A stretch of 64,000 bases of DNA from an uncultured Pelagibacteraceae bacterium (GCA_902538495.1 CACBFJ010000001.1:115534-179533), one strand, 5' to 3'. Positions 40,741-52,545 are shown, numbered from the stretch's first letter. Notes: generated by a model not told the origin, from the sequence alone. Made by a program: numbers and translations.

Positions 40741-41730
40741 ATGGAATTTAACCAAGAAGTAAAGCAAGCAACTGACCCTATTTACAAAAAAATATCAAAG
40801 GTAATGCCTGAAATCGAATGGTCAGTGCACGCGCCTTATATTCATAAAATTAATAAACTTAAAAAAGAAAAAAATGCAGTTATTCTTGCTCATAATTATC
40901 AAACTCCAGAAATTTATCACGGGATAGCAGATTTTTCAGCTGACTCTCTTGCATTAGCAGTTGAAGCATCAAAAACTTCTTCAGATATAATTGTAATGGC
41001 GGGTGTTCACTTTATGGCTGAAACTGCAAAGCTAATGAGTCCAAATAAAAAAGTTTTATTACCAGATATGAAAGCAGGATGTTCATTATCTTCTTCAATT
41101 ACTGGTAAAGATGTTAGATTATTAAAAGAAAAATATCCTGGTGTTCCAGTAGTTTCTTATGTCAATACTTCTGCAGATGTAAAAGCTGAAACAGATGTAT
41201 GTTGCACATCTGCAAATGCAGTCAAAATTGTAAAATCACTAGGTGTTAAAAAAGTAATTTTTCTTCCTGATGATTATTTAGCAAAATATGTTGCTTCACA
41301 AACAGATGTTGAAATAATTTCGTGGAAAGGAATTTGTATTGTGCATGATCAGTTTAATGAGAAGGAAATTATAAACATTCGAAAAAATAATCCAGGAATA
41401 AAAATTATTGCACATCCGGAATGTCCTCCTGAAGTAATTAAAGCAAGTGATTTTGCTGGATCTACATCTGGAATGATTAATTATGTGAAAAAAAACCAAC
41501 CTAAAAAAGTAATGATGGTTACTGAATGCTCTATGAGTGATAATATTCAAGTCGAGAATCCAAATGTAGAGTTTATAAGACCATGTAATATGTGCCCACA
41601 TATGAAAAAAATAACTCTACCAAAAATATTAGACTGCTTAGAAAATGAAACTGGTGAAATTATTATGGATCAAGAGACAATCAATAAAGCTAGATTGTCT
41701 GTAGAGAAAATGGTTGCTATCGGTAGATAA
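40741..41730 (+). CDS. nadA: Quinolinate synthase
   Basis: ILAHNYQTPEIYHGIADFSADSLALA, VMAGVHFMAETAKLMSPNKKVLLPD, HPECPPEV, CNMCPHMKKITL. Confidence 0.96.
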   Translation: MEFNQEVKQATDPIYKKISKVMPEIEWSVHAPYIHKINKLKKEKNAVILAHNYQTPEIYHGIADFSADSLALAVEASKTSSDIIVMAGVHFMAETAKLMSPNKKVLLPDMKAGCSLSSSITGKDVRLLKEKYPGVPVVSYVNTSADVKAETDVCCTSANAVKIVKSLGVKKVIFLPDDYLAKYVASQTDVEIISWKGICIVHDQFNEKEIINIRKNNPGIKIIAHPECPPEVIKASDFAGSTSGMINYVKKNQPKKVMMVTECSMSDNIQVENPNVEFIRPCNMCPHMKKITLPKILDCLENETGEIIMDQETINKARLSVEKMVAIGR

Positions 41731-41736
41731 CTTTTT

Positions 41737-42570
41737 GTGTCTCAAATAAAACTAAGTGAAAATTTTATTAAAAATACTGTCAAGCTTGCACTAAATGAAG
41801 ATTTGTATCCCTCAGGAGATATTACCTCAAGTCTTGTAAAAAATAACAAAACAATCAGAGCAAAATTAATAGCTAATGAAGATGCAATTATTGGAGGGTT
41901 ATTATTTGCGAAAAGCGCATTTTCTCTTGTTGATAAAAAAATAAAATTTATTTTGAAAAAAAAAGATGGAACTTTTGTTAAAAAGAGGTCATTGGTAGCA
42001 ACAATTCAAGGTAATGCTCAAAACATATTGATTGCAGAAAGAGTGGCTTTAAATTTTTTATCTCATATTTCAGGGATTGCGACAAAGACTAATAAGTTTG
42101 TAAAGCTGGCTGGAAAGAGGTGTAAAATATGTTGCACAAGAAAAACTATTCCAAATTTAAGAGTCATTCAAAAATATGCCGTCAAGTTAGGTGGTGGAGT
42201 CAATCATAGATTTAATCTTAGTGATGAGTTTCTTATTAAAGATAACCATGTTGCAAGCACAAATATTAAAAAATTAGTTTCTTCAGCTATTGCAAATAAA
42301 AAAGGAAGAAAAATTACTGTTGAAGTAGATAATCTCAATCAACTTAAACAAATTATTGGTTTAAAATTTGATAGGGTTTTATTTGATAATATGAATAATA
42401 AAAACTTAAAACTTGGAATTAAACTTGCAAAAAAGAATTATGAAACTGAAGCGTCTGGAAACATTAGTCTTAAAACAATTAAATCTGTCGCAAAAACTGG
42501 GGTCAACAGGGTTTCTGTTGGTAGTATAACACACAGCGCTCCAGCAATAGATTTTAAACTTGAAATTTAG
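41737..42570 (+). CDS. nadC: Nicotinate-nucleotide pyrophosphorylase
   Basis: LNEDLYPSGDITSSL, ALNFLSHISGIATKT, CTRKTIPNLR, KLGGGVNHRFNLSDEFLIKDNH. Confidence 0.95.
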   Translation: MSQIKLSENFIKNTVKLALNEDLYPSGDITSSLVKNNKTIRAKLIANEDAIIGGLLFAKSAFSLVDKKIKFILKKKDGTFVKKRSLVATIQGNAQNILIAERVALNFLSHISGIATKTNKFVKLAGKRCKICCTRKTIPNLRVIQKYAVKLGGGVNHRFNLSDEFLIKDNHVASTNIKKLVSSAIANKKGRKITVEVDNLNQLKQIIGLKFDRVLFDNMNNKNLKLGIKLAKKNYETEASGNISLKTIKSVAKTGVNRVSVGSITHSAPAIDFKLEI

Positions 42571-42938
42571 TTTATAAATTTTGTCAGGTCTGGCTTAAAA
42601 TAATTTGGCCCTTTCATTACTTTACCATGCTCATTATAAATTGGTTTTCCATTGTCATCCAATTTACTCATATTTGAGTTTTGAACCTCTTCAAAACACT
42701 TATCTAAATTAATACCAAATGCATGGCCCGCACCGTAAGTGACGTAAAGTATATCTGTTAGTGCATCTGCAACCTCTAATAAATCTTTATTGTTCATTGC
42801 CTCTGTGAGTTCGCTCAATTCCTCTTTTATTAGGTCTAGTCTTAATTTGTTGATTTTATCTGTGCTAAATGAGGGTTTATCTTTAACTTCTTGTCCAAAA
42901 GTTTTCATGAAAACTCCAACCTTACTAAAATTTGACAT
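42567..42938 (-). CDS. MazG/phosphoribosyl-ATP pyrophosphohydrolase-like protein
   Basis: KEELSELTEAMNNKDLLEVADALTDILYVTYG (all-alpha NTP pyrophosphatase EExxE..D signature). Confidence 0.82.
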   Translation of the reverse strand: MSNFSKVGVFMKTFGQEVKDKPSFSTDKINKLRLDLIKEELSELTEAMNNKDLLEVADALTDILYVTYGAGHAFGINLDKCFEEVQNSNMSKLDDNGKPIYNEHGKVMKGPNYFKPDLTKFIN

Positions 42939-43004
42939 AATGCTCCTGTAAGTTTTTTAAAAATAATGTATATTCATAATAATTTATTAGTTACTAGTTA
43001 ATCA

Positions 43005-44393
43005 ATGAAATTAAGAAAAGAATTTGACAGTATAGGATCTATTAATGTTCCTAATGATAAATATTGGGGCGCATCAACTCAAAGGTCAAAGAAATATTTT
43101 GATATTGGTGAATTCCTTGTAAGACCAACGCTGATAAAATCGATAGCTATTATTAAAAAAGCAGCTGCAATAGTTCATGCAAAAGAAAAACAAATTCCAC
43201 CTAATATTTCAAAAGCAATAATAAAAGCATCAAATGAGGTAATTGCAGGAAAATTAGATGATCATTTTCCACTAAAAGTTTGGCAAACCGGTTCTGGCAC
43301 TCAAACAAACATGAATGTAAATGAGGTAATTGCTAATAGAGCTATCGAAATTTTGGGAGGGAAAAAAGGTTCAAAGAAACCTGTGCATCCCAACGATCAT
43401 GTCAATAAATCTCAGTCAACTAATGATGTATTTCCGACTGCTATGCATATTGCAATAGCTGTTGAAACGAGAAAAAGGTTATTACCAGCATTAGAACTAT
43501 TGAATAAAGATTTAAAAAAGAAAGCTTCTAAATTTAAGAAAATAATTAAAGTAGGAAGAACTCACTTACAAGACGCAACCCCTTTATCATTAGGACAAGA
43601 ATTTTCTGGCTATCAGTCACAACTACAAGACTGTATTTCAAGAATTAAAAATGCATTAAATGAAATTTACTTTTTAGCACAAGGTGGAACTGCTGTTGGA
43701 ACAGGTATCAACAGTAAAAAAGGTTTTGATAAAAAAATAATCAATCAAATAAAGAAAATTACAAAAATTCCATTTAAACCAACGAAAAATAAGTTTGCAG
43801 CATTAGCTGCTCACGATGAAATAGTGAATTTCTCGGGAACACTAAACACTACAGCAGTATGTTTAATGAAGATTGCTAATGATATTAGATTTTTAGGCTC
43901 TGGTCCAAGAGCTGGATATGGGGAATTAATCTTACCAGCCAACGAGCCAGGCTCATCAATAATGCCAGGGAAAGTAAACCCCACTCAATCAGAAGCAGTA
44001 ACTATGGTTTGTGTTAAAGTAATTGGAAATCACAATGGTATCACAATGGCCGGATCACATGGTCACTTTGAATTGAATGTATTTAAACCATTGATTGCCC
44101 ACAATATTTTACAATCGATTGATTTGTTATCTGATAGCTCAAAAAACTTTTCATTATATTGCATCAAGGGTATCAAGGCCGATAAAGTTAAAATAAGATA
44201 CTATCTTGAAAATTCTTTAATGTTAGTCACTTCGCTCGCACCAAAAATTGGGTACGATAAAGCAGCTAAAATTGCTAAATCAGCTCTAAAAAATGGAACT
44301 ACTTTAAAGTCTGAAGCTTTAAAATCAGGTTTAGTTGACGAAAAAGAATATGATAAGATTGTTGATCCGAAAAAAATGATTCACCCCGAGTAG
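43005..44393 (+). CDS. fumC: Class II fumarate hydratase
   Basis: [70 protein letters not shown]. Confidence 0.96.
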   Translation: MKLRKEFDSIGSINVPNDKYWGASTQRSKKYFDIGEFLVRPTLIKSIAIIKKAAAIVHAKEKQIPPNISKAIIKASNEVIAGKLDDHFPLKVWQTGSGTQTNMNVNEVIANRAIEILGGKKGSKKPVHPNDHVNKSQSTNDVFPTAMHIAIAVETRKRLLPALELLNKDLKKKASKFKKIIKVGRTHLQDATPLSLGQEFSGYQSQLQDCISRIKNALNEIYFLAQGGTAVGTGINSKKGFDKKIINQIKKITKIPFKPTKNKFAALAAHDEIVNFSGTLNTTAVCLMKIANDIRFLGSGPRAGYGELILPANEPGSSIMPGKVNPTQSEAVTMVCVKVIGNHNGITMAGSHGHFELNVFKPLIAHNILQSIDLLSDSSKNFSLYCIKGIKADKVKIRYYLENSLMLVTSLAPKIGYDKAAKIAKSALKNGTTLKSEALKSGLVDEKEYDKIVDPKKMIHPE

Positions 44394-45868
44394 CTACTGA
44401 AGAAGTTATTTACAAAATTTTTGAAAGAAATTTTATTAGAAAACTTTTTTTCAGTTGAGTTAAAGTTATCAAGGAATCCATTTAGTTTATCATTAGACTT
44501 GTTATCAACTTTTACATTATCAAAATTAAATTTATTTTTGTTAAAATTGTATACAAAATCTAATTCAAGTTTATTTATTTTTTTTCGGTGAATCTTTTTT
44601 ATTTGAAATGATTTATAAAAATTGTCAATATTATTTGCATTAATGATAAGTTTTCCAATTAAAAAAATTTCATCCTGATCATAATTAAGTATCCCCTCTT
44701 TAAGATTAATTTCTAGATCATCCTTCCACATTATTCGTGATTTTGAAAAAGTTATATTTCCTTGATCTAAATTGAGCTTTAATTTTAGATCATTCAAATA
44801 ATCAATGTTTGTAAGGTTCTTTACATTTAAATCAATATTCACATTTAAATTTTGGTTATTAAGAATTTCTGATTTAAATAGTTCTATAAGTAATGAATCA
44901 TTTTTTAAAATATCTTTCGCACTTATTCCATCATAATTAAAAGATGCTTTTAAGTAAAATGGTTTGAAATCAAAATATCCATTAAATTTTTTTTTATCAA
45001 CAGATGAAAAGTTTAAAGAATTATTATTAATTTCGTAAAAAAGAGACTCATTTTTATTAACAAACATTAAGTCTAATTTACCTTTTCTTATTAAATCTTC
45101 ATAATTTGTATTACTTTCAATATTTAATCCAATTTTTTTTGAATTAAATTTTATAGAAAAGTTCTTCTGAAATTTATTATTTTTAAGATTAATAGTATAT
45201 GGAACATTGAAAATTTCATTTTTTGAAATCAACACATTCTCTAAATTGTACGAGTCAAAATAAAATTTACTATTACTAATTTTATTTAAAAATAATAATT
45301 CTTCATCTAAATTTTCAAAAAATATATTACTTTTTTTAAAAATTATTTTGTTTTCGTTAGGTTCCATTTTAAGAAGCTTTTCAAAAAAAAGTAAGTCACT
45401 TTTATTTAAATTGAAATCTGTTTTATTTAAAACTAAATCTTTTATCTCTAATTCGTCTATAGAAAAAAGATTACTAAAATCAATAAATGCTTTAAAATTT
45501 TCAACTTTTCCTATTACTCTTTCATTATTTACAATTGATAAATTTTTACTTGTGAAATGAGGTTTAGGTAATAAACCATATCTGATTTTTTTATTAAACT
45601 TTATATGAAAATCGTATTTTTTTTGAATTTGATTCTTTATTTCAACTTGGGCTATATCTTTATCATATAAAGTTGGTAACAAAAAATAGCTCAGTGTCAA
45701 AATAAAAACTGCTGACAAGCTAAAAAAAACTCTATTATTAGCAAGAATATTGTTTTTTTTGGAATATGTTTTAATAAAATTTAATTTGCTAAAATAGCTT
45801 TCTAATGAGTTATTTATTGATACAAATCTTTGCTTAAATTTTTTAGAAATTAAATTTATTTTATTCAT
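44381..45868 (-). CDS. AsmA-like inner-membrane-anchored protein
   Basis: Single N-terminal TM, AsmA-like beta-rich repeats ([56 protein letters not shown]). Confidence 0.6.
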   Translation of the reverse strand: MNKINLISKKFKQRFVSINNSLESYFSKLNFIKTYSKKNNILANNRVFFSLSAVFILTLSYFLLPTLYDKDIAQVEIKNQIQKKYDFHIKFNKKIRYGLLPKPHFTSKNLSIVNNERVIGKVENFKAFIDFSNLFSIDELEIKDLVLNKTDFNLNKSDLLFFEKLLKMEPNENKIIFKKSNIFFENLDEELLFLNKISNSKFYFDSYNLENVLISKNEIFNVPYTINLKNNKFQKNFSIKFNSKKIGLNIESNTNYEDLIRKGKLDLMFVNKNESLFYEINNNSLNFSSVDKKKFNGYFDFKPFYLKASFNYDGISAKDILKNDSLLIELFKSEILNNQNLNVNIDLNVKNLTNIDYLNDLKLKLNLDQGNITFSKSRIMWKDDLEINLKEGILNYDQDEIFLIGKLIINANNIDNFYKSFQIKKIHRKKINKLELDFVYNFNKNKFNFDNVKVDNKSNDKLNGFLDNFNSTEKKFSNKISFKNFVNNFFSSYSG

Positions 45869-45902
45869 TATTTTTTGACCAACTTATAATAAATTATATT
45901 AA

Positions 45903-47942
45903 ATGGTAAACTCTGATTATTTAAAAAACCTTAATAAAGCTCAAAAAGAAGCTGCTACACATCTTGATGGACCTCTATTAATTGTTGCTGGTGCTGGATC
46001 TGGCAAAACTAAGGTGCTCACAACAAGAATTGCAAATATCATAAAAGAAAAAAAAGCTTTTCCAAATCAAATTCTTGCAGTGACATTTACAAACAAAGCG
46101 GCAAAAGAGATGCAAACAAGAGTTAGTCAGATTCTAGGTTCAGCAGCTGTTGGGTTATCTTGGCTTGGTACTTTTCACTCAATCTGTGCAAAATTATTGA
46201 GAAAACATGCTCCTGCTGTTAATCTTAACTCAAACTTTACAATTATTGATACAGAGGATCAGATCAGGTTAATCAAAAATATTTGTAAAGCAGAGAATGT
46301 AGATGTTAAAAAATTATCACCTAAATATATCATAGCAATAATTGATAAATGGAAAAATAGGGGATGTTATCCAGATGAGGTAACTATTAACAAAAAAGAT
46401 ATTTATGAAAAAACAATTTTACCAATCTATAAAATTTATCAACAAAAACTTACGGATCTCAATTCATGTGATTTTGGAGATTTAATTCTACATTCATTAA
46501 AAATTTTAGAAAAAAATGTTGATATTAGAGATTTATACAAAAAAAATTTTAAATATATTTTGGTAGATGAATACCAAGACACGAATTTAGTTCAAAGTAA
46601 GTGGCTCAATTTGTTAGTCGGAAATAATCAAAATATTTGTTGTGTTGGTGATGATGATCAATCTATTTACAGCTGGAGGGGGGCTGAAATAAAAAATTTT
46701 TTAGAATTCGATAAAATTTATAAGAACACAAAAGTTGTTAGACTTGAGCAAAACTATAGATCTACACAAAATATTTTATCAGTAGCATCGAACTTAATTT
46801 CAAATAATGAAAACCGTGTTGGAAAAACTCTTGAAACTACTATGGAAGAAGGTGATCTGGTAAATTTAAACTGTTTTAAGACTGGTAAAGATGAGGCAAT
46901 TGGAATTTCTGATGAAATAGAAAATATCAAAAAAAATTATTCACTCAATAATATTGCTATACTCGTAAGAGCAATTTTTCAAACTAGGGAATTTGAAGAA
47001 AGATTTTTAAAAATTGGAATACCTTATAGAATACTTGGTGGGATAAAATTTTATGAGAGAGCTGAAATAAAAGACTGTGTTGCTTATCTTCGTTTAATTT
47101 ATCAAGAGAAAGATGATCTTGCTTTTGAAAGAATCGTTAATAATCCAAAAAGGTCAATCGGAGAGACTACTCTTAAAGATATACATAATTTTTCAAAAAA
47201 TAATTCACTTTGTTTAGAAACCTCCTCAAAAAAAATGGTAGATCAAAATTTAATCAAACCCAAAGCAAAGACTGGTTTAACACTTTTTTTAGATTTAATA
47301 GATAGATGGAGAAGTGAGTTTAAAAAAAATAATACTAATCATGTGAAACTACTTCAGTTGATTCTCGATGAATCAGGCTATTCTGCAATGCTCAAAAATA
47401 AAAAAGATTTAGAAAATGAGAATAGACTTGAAAACATTAAAGAACTCCTAAGTGCTATGAAAGAATTTGATAACTTAGAGAGTTTTTTGGAGCATGTTGC
47501 GTTAGCTACATCAATTGATCAAAATTGGGATGGGGAAAAAATAAACATGATGACAATGCATGCTGCTAAAGGTCTGGAGTTTGATGTTGTTTTTTTACCT
47601 GGATGGGAAGAAGGTCTTTTCCCTCATCAAAAATCAATAGAGGAAAAAGGACAAAATGGTTTAGAAGAGGAAAGAAGATTAGCTTATGTTGGTATAACTA
47701 GAGCAAAAAAAAAATTGATTATATCATTTTCCATGAATAGATTTTATCAAGGCGACTGGATCGATAGTATGGCATCAAGATTTGTTAACGAACTACCTGA
47801 AAAATTCTTAGAAAAAAATTCTTTTTTTGACCAAGATAAAGATGTAATGGAAGATTTTGATTTTAACCAGGACATAGATTTTGATGATAATGATAACATA
47901 AGAAGTCCGGGGTGGATAAGATATCAAAAAAAACTAAAATGA
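45903..47942 (+). CDS. uvrD: UvrD/PcrA-like ATP-dependent DNA helicase
   Basis: LNKAQKEAATHLDGPLLIVAGAGSGKTKVLTTRI, VDEYQDTNLVQ, GDDDQSIYSWRGA, TMHAAKGLEFDVVFLPGWEEGLFPH, EERRLAYVGITRAKK. Confidence 0.95.
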   Translation: MVNSDYLKNLNKAQKEAATHLDGPLLIVAGAGSGKTKVLTTRIANIIKEKKAFPNQILAVTFTNKAAKEMQTRVSQILGSAAVGLSWLGTFHSICAKLLRKHAPAVNLNSNFTIIDTEDQIRLIKNICKAENVDVKKLSPKYIIAIIDKWKNRGCYPDEVTINKKDIYEKTILPIYKIYQQKLTDLNSCDFGDLILHSLKILEKNVDIRDLYKKNFKYILVDEYQDTNLVQSKWLNLLVGNNQNICCVGDDDQSIYSWRGAEIKNFLEFDKIYKNTKVVRLEQNYRSTQNILSVASNLISNNENRVGKTLETTMEEGDLVNLNCFKTGKDEAIGISDEIENIKKNYSLNNIAILVRAIFQTREFEERFLKIGIPYRILGGIKFYERAEIKDCVAYLRLIYQEKDDLAFERIVNNPKRSIGETTLKDIHNFSKNNSLCLETSSKKMVDQNLIKPKAKTGLTLFLDLIDRWRSEFKKNNTNHVKLLQLILDESGYSAMLKNKKDLENENRLENIKELLSAMKEFDNLESFLEHVALATSIDQNWDGEKINMMTMHAAKGLEFDVVFLPGWEEGLFPHQKSIEEKGQNGLEEERRLAYVGITRAKKKLIISFSMNRFYQGDWIDSMASRFVNELPEKFLEKNSFFDQDKDVMEDFDFNQDIDFDDNDNIRSPGWIRYQKKLK

Positions 47943-49645
47943 TTAAAAGAAGACTAGACAGCTTGAAAAAAAAATTTAATTCTCTTGGTATTGATGGATA
48001 TGTAATACCCAAAAATGACGAATTTTTTTCGGAATACTCCGCTAATGATAGGCTAAAAACAATCTCAAATTTTAGTGGTTCAGCAGGGTACGCTGTGATT
48101 TTGAGGCATAAAAATTACCTATTTGTAGACGGGAGATACACTCTCCAAGCCAAAATAGAGGCTGGCGATAAATTTATTATCAAAAATTTCAATGAGCTTT
48201 TAAAATGTAATCTATTTAAAAATATTACACTCGGTATCGACCCTAAAATATTTACAATAAATCAAATAAATAAGTTTTTTTTAAGATATAATAAAATTAA
48301 GATTATTGAAGACAATTTAATTGATAAAATTCATAAAACATATTCATATTATATAAAACCCTTTTACTCATTAAAAAAAAAAGTAGCGGGTGAAAGTCAT
48401 TTTAAAAAAATTACTAGAGTTTCTAATATTCTGAAAAAACAAAAAATAGATTATCTATTTGTTACTGCACCAGAAAATATAGCTTGGTTATTAAATATTA
48501 GGGGTCACGATAATCCTAATAGTCCTATACCAAATTGTCGTCTACTTTTAACTAAAAACAAAAAACTCTTTATTATTTGTAAAAATCAAAAACTCATTAA
48601 ATTAGTTAAAGAAAAAAAAATTAAAAGTAATCAAATAATAGAACCACATAAATTAAAGAATTTTTTTAATAAAATTAAGTTTAGTAAATTCATAATTGAT
48701 AATAAAACATGTTCAATATTTTATAGAAATTTTATAATTGCAAAACACAAAATTGTTAATAAAAAAGATCCAATATATCTTTTAAAATCTATAAAAAATA
48801 AAAGTGAACTTAATAATATCATAAATATACATATTGAAGATGGAGTAGCTTTGACAAAATTTCTTTATTGGATAAAAGTATCAAACAAAAAAGAAATTAC
48901 TGAAGTTGATGCGCAAAATAAGTTAGAAAAATATAGAAAAAAAAATAAAAAATATTTATTTCCAAGTTTTAATACTATTGCAGGCTCAGGGGCAAATGGA
49001 GCTATAATTCATTATAGAGCGACAAAAAAAAATACAAAAAAAATTAGTAAAAAGGAACTATTTTTATGCGACTCAGGTGGTCAATATAAATATGGCACCA
49101 CCGATGTAACAAGAACTATATGTTTCTCTAAACCCCAAAATTATATAAAAGATATTTTTACAAAAGTTTTAAAAGGTCATATTGCCGTTGTTACTTCAAA
49201 TCTTAAAACTCATTACAATGGTAAATTAATTGATAAAAGAGCTAGAGCTTTTCTAAAAAGAAATGGTCTCGATTATGAACATGGAACAGGACATGGTGTT
49301 GGTTTTTTTTCTAATGTTCATGAAGGACCGCAAGCGATTTCAAAATTCAACACAATAAAATTACAACAAGGCATGATCCTAAGCAATGAGCCAGGATATT
49401 ATAAAAAAGGAAAATTTGGTATTAGAATAGAAAATCTTTTATATGTAGATAGTCACAACAAAAAATTATCTTTTGTAAATTTAACTTTGGCACCTATTGA
49501 TGTGGATTTAATAAATTTTGACCTACTAACTGGAAACGAAAGAAATTATCTATTTAACTATCACTTAAATATATATTCAAATTTATCAAAATATCTTAAT
49601 AAAAAAGAAAGAGAATGGTTAGCTGGTTTTATTAAGCATTTTTAA
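47912..49645 (+). CDS. pepP: Xaa-Pro aminopeptidase (M24 family)
   Basis: DGYVIPKNDEFFSEY, DSGGQYKYGTTDVTRT, HGTGHGVGFFSNVHEGPQ. Likely start is the ATG at 47939, overlapping the helicase stop (ATGA). Confidence 0.9.
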   Translation: MDKISKKTKMIKRRLDSLKKKFNSLGIDGYVIPKNDEFFSEYSANDRLKTISNFSGSAGYAVILRHKNYLFVDGRYTLQAKIEAGDKFIIKNFNELLKCNLFKNITLGIDPKIFTINQINKFFLRYNKIKIIEDNLIDKIHKTYSYYIKPFYSLKKKVAGESHFKKITRVSNILKKQKIDYLFVTAPENIAWLLNIRGHDNPNSPIPNCRLLLTKNKKLFIICKNQKLIKLVKEKKIKSNQIIEPHKLKNFFNKIKFSKFIIDNKTCSIFYRNFIIAKHKIVNKKDPIYLLKSIKNKSELNNIINIHIEDGVALTKFLYWIKVSNKKEITEVDAQNKLEKYRKKNKKYLFPSFNTIAGSGANGAIIHYRATKKNTKKISKKELFLCDSGGQYKYGTTDVTRTICFSKPQNYIKDIFTKVLKGHIAVVTSNLKTHYNGKLIDKRARAFLKRNGLDYEHGTGHGVGFFSNVHEGPQAISKFNTIKLQQGMILSNEPGYYKKGKFGIRIENLLYVDSHNKKLSFVNLTLAPIDVDLINFDLLTGNERNYLFNYHLNIYSNLSKYLNKKEREWLAGFIKHF

Positions 49646-51658
49646 CCACTCTGCTTGAGACAGTATTTTTATTTTTAAATCTTTCGCTGCCTCTATTTTT
49701 CTTTTTGTTGGCTTTTCACCAATTATCAAAAAATCTAATTTTTTTGATACATTACTAATAATTGATCCTGAATTTTCCTCAATTAAAGACTTTGCCTCTG
49801 CTCTACTTATTCCCTCAAGTTTTCCTGTAATCATAAAAGTTTTATTTATAAATAAACCATCTTTTTTTAATAATATTGCATCTTTAACTTTTATTAATCT
49901 ACTTAAGTCATTTAATACTTTTAAATTTATTTTATTTGCCAAAAAACTTTTTATCGAATTGATTTGTGTTTCACCAATGCCATCTATGTTAATTAAATCA
50001 TCAAATTTTTTTGTCTCGGCTAATGAAATAAAATTTTTTAATGATAATAAGTGTCTCGAAATTAGCTTGGCATTTTCTAAACCTATATGACGTATCCCTA
50101 AAGCAAAAATAAATTTCTCAAAAGGAACTTTCCTTTTTGAGTCTATTGAGTATCTTAAATTAGAAACAGATTGTTTTCCCCATCCATCTAAGCTTTCTAT
50201 TACTGAATAATCTAATGTAAATATGTTCTGTGGTAGCCTAACTAAATTTTTCTTCCAGAAACTTTCAACAATTTTTTTGCCAAAACCATCTATGTTAAAC
50301 GCTTCTTTAGACACAAAATGTTTAATCTTTTCAATTGCAATTTTCTCACATTCAAAACCTTCACTGGTACATCGTCTCACTGCATCCTCTTTTTTTGTGA
50401 TAGAATTATATTCTTTCACTGTTTTTGATCCACAAGAGGGGCATTTCGATGGAAATATAAATTTTTTTGACTCTTTATTTCTGAGTTTCAAGTCCACTGA
50501 AATAACGTGTGGTATTACATCCCCAGCTCTTTCAATCAAAACAGTATCTCCTATTCTTATATCTTTTCGAATTATTTCTTCTTCATTATGTAATGTTGCG
50601 TTAGATACTACAACTCCTCCAATATTAATTGGTTTAATTTTAGCTACTGGGGTTAATGCTCCAGTTCGACCGATTTGAATTTCTATATTTTCAATTTTTG
50701 AAACACCATTGTTAGCAGAAAATTTATGTGCAATAGCCCATCTGGGTGAATTAGTAATATTACCAAGTCTCTTTTGCAATTTAAAGTCATTAATCTTATA
50801 AACAATACCGTCAATATCAAAATTTAAACTTTCTCTTTTATTTTCTATTTCTTTGTAATTTTTCATTAAATTTTCAATGCCCGTAATAGTCTTGTTTAAA
50901 GGATTTGTTTTAAAGCCCCACTCTTTGAGCTTTTTCAAAAATTCGCTTTGTTTGGTAATTTTAAGTCCTTTTTCATAACCAAAAGTATAAGCAATGAACT
51001 TTAAAGGAATTTTTTTTGTTTCAAGTGAATCTTTTTGTCTTAAGGAACCAGATGCAGCATTCCTAGGATTAGCAAACTTATCACCCAATTTCTTAAAATC
51101 GTTGTTTTGAATAAAGATTTCTCCTCTTACATCAATATCATTTGGAAAATCCTTTGATAAAATCTTTTGTGGAATATCATTTATAGTTTTTAAATTCTCA
51201 GTTATGTCCTCTCCCTCTTTACCATCTCCTCTAGATAAACCAGTGATAAAGTTTCCATTTTTGTATGATAAAGAAGCTGAAATTCCATCAATTTTTGGTT
51301 CAGCGCTGTACTCAATTTCTAATCGATTTTTTTGATTTAAATAATTCATAATTTTTTTTTCAAAATTACTCAAATCATCTTGATCAAAAGCGTTAGCAAG
51401 TGAAAGCATGGGTACTCTGTGTGGTGCTTTCCTGAAATTTTTGGAAGGTTTAAATCCTACAGTTACTGAGGGAGAATTTTTGCTTTTAAGATAAGAATAT
51501 TTACTCTCAAGTTCTAAAATATTTCTTTTAAGAATGTCATATTCACTATCGTCAACTATTGGATTATTTTTTTCATAATAAAATTTATTTAGTTTAGTTA
51601 TTTTTTTAATTTTTTCATTATACTCTTTCTCAATCTTTTTTCTTATCATTTTACTCAA
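49619..51658 (-). CDS. ligA: NAD-dependent DNA ligase
   Basis: AEPKIDGISASLSYKNG, SRGDGKEGEDITENL, NPRNAASGSLRQKD, Cys4 zinc finger CPSC...RCTSEGFEC, HhH and C-terminal BRCT. Confidence 0.96.
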   Translation of the reverse strand: MSKMIRKKIEKEYNEKIKKITKLNKFYYEKNNPIVDDSEYDILKRNILELESKYSYLKSKNSPSVTVGFKPSKNFRKAPHRVPMLSLANAFDQDDLSNFEKKIMNYLNQKNRLEIEYSAEPKIDGISASLSYKNGNFITGLSRGDGKEGEDITENLKTINDIPQKILSKDFPNDIDVRGEIFIQNNDFKKLGDKFANPRNAASGSLRQKDSLETKKIPLKFIAYTFGYEKGLKITKQSEFLKKLKEWGFKTNPLNKTITGIENLMKNYKEIENKRESLNFDIDGIVYKINDFKLQKRLGNITNSPRWAIAHKFSANNGVSKIENIEIQIGRTGALTPVAKIKPINIGGVVVSNATLHNEEEIIRKDIRIGDTVLIERAGDVIPHVISVDLKLRNKESKKFIFPSKCPSCGSKTVKEYNSITKKEDAVRRCTSEGFECEKIAIEKIKHFVSKEAFNIDGFGKKIVESFWKKNLVRLPQNIFTLDYSVIESLDGWGKQSVSNLRYSIDSKRKVPFEKFIFALGIRHIGLENAKLISRHLLSLKNFISLAETKKFDDLINIDGIGETQINSIKSFLANKINLKVLNDLSRLIKVKDAILLKKDGLFINKTFMITGKLEGISRAEAKSLIEENSGSIISNVSKKLDFLIIGEKPTKRKIEAAKDLKIKILSQAEWLKMLNKTS

Positions 51659-52499
51659 AAAGAGTTTTAAATTTTTTTAATACTTTTTTGTTTTTTTTTT
51701 TTATTTCTTTAAACCTATCTTTTTTTCTCATTTTATAGTTCTTATCAAACAAACTGTAGGTATTTTGATACCATTCGGATGAACCGTAATTATAACCAAG
51801 AAGTTGTGCATATTTTTCTGCTTCATCAATTAGACCTATTGTGTAATGAACCTCTACCAATCTATGTAGTGCCTCAGCAGTATAGATTGTTGTATCATAA
51901 TCGTCTACAACAGTCCTAAAGCGATTGATCGCCGATATCCATTTTTTTTTTTCAAAATAATATCTACCAATATACATTTCTTTGGAAGCTAAAATATCAT
52001 TAATCAAACTTATTTTGAATTCTGCATCTAAAGCATATTCTGTATTAGCATATTCTTTTAAGACATAATCAAATTTTGTTTTGGCATTCTTAATTGATTG
52101 TAAATCTTTTTTTTCATCAACTATTTGCTCAAAGTAACATATGCCCATTAGGTAATGTGCGTATGAAACATCTTTATGATAAGGATAAACTCTTATAAAT
52201 CTTTCTAACTCAGCAATAGAGTCACTGTAATAATCTTGTACATAATATGAATAAGCTGCCATTAAAGCAGATTTAGGAGCCCAATCTGATTGTGGAAAAA
52301 GTGTTTCGACTTCATTAAATTTTTTCGCTGCATATAAAACATCACCACTCTCTAGTGCATCTTTACCAATGTCATAAGCCTCCAAGACTTGAAGCTCTAA
52401 ATTTTTTTCTTTAATTTCTGAAACTTCAATATTATTTTTTGAGCAAGAAACTAAAACTAATAAAAATAATAAAAAATAAAGCGCCCTAAAAATTAACAT
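51651..52499 (-). CDS. bamD: Outer membrane assembly lipoprotein BamD
   Basis: Lipobox-like LVSCSK; TPR motifs (AAKKFNEVETLFPQSDWAPKSALMAAYSYY, YAHYLMGICYFEQI). Confidence 0.9.
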   Translation of the reverse strand: MLIFRALYFLLFLLVLVSCSKNNIEVSEIKEKNLELQVLEAYDIGKDALESGDVLYAAKKFNEVETLFPQSDWAPKSALMAAYSYYVQDYYSDSIAELERFIRVYPYHKDVSYAHYLMGICYFEQIVDEKKDLQSIKNAKTKFDYVLKEYANTEYALDAEFKISLINDILASKEMYIGRYYFEKKKWISAINRFRTVVDDYDTTIYTAEALHRLVEVHYTIGLIDEAEKYAQLLGYNYGSSEWYQNTYSLFDKNYKMRKKDRFKEIKKKNKKVLKKFKTLFE

Positions 52500-52545
52500 T
52501 TAGCTTTTATATAATTTAAAACATTAATTTAAAAGAACAATATAT

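Noticed and set aside
40741-42570. nadA-nadC without nadB
   Set aside because: nadB or an aspartate dehydrogenase may lie outside the window; absence here says little.
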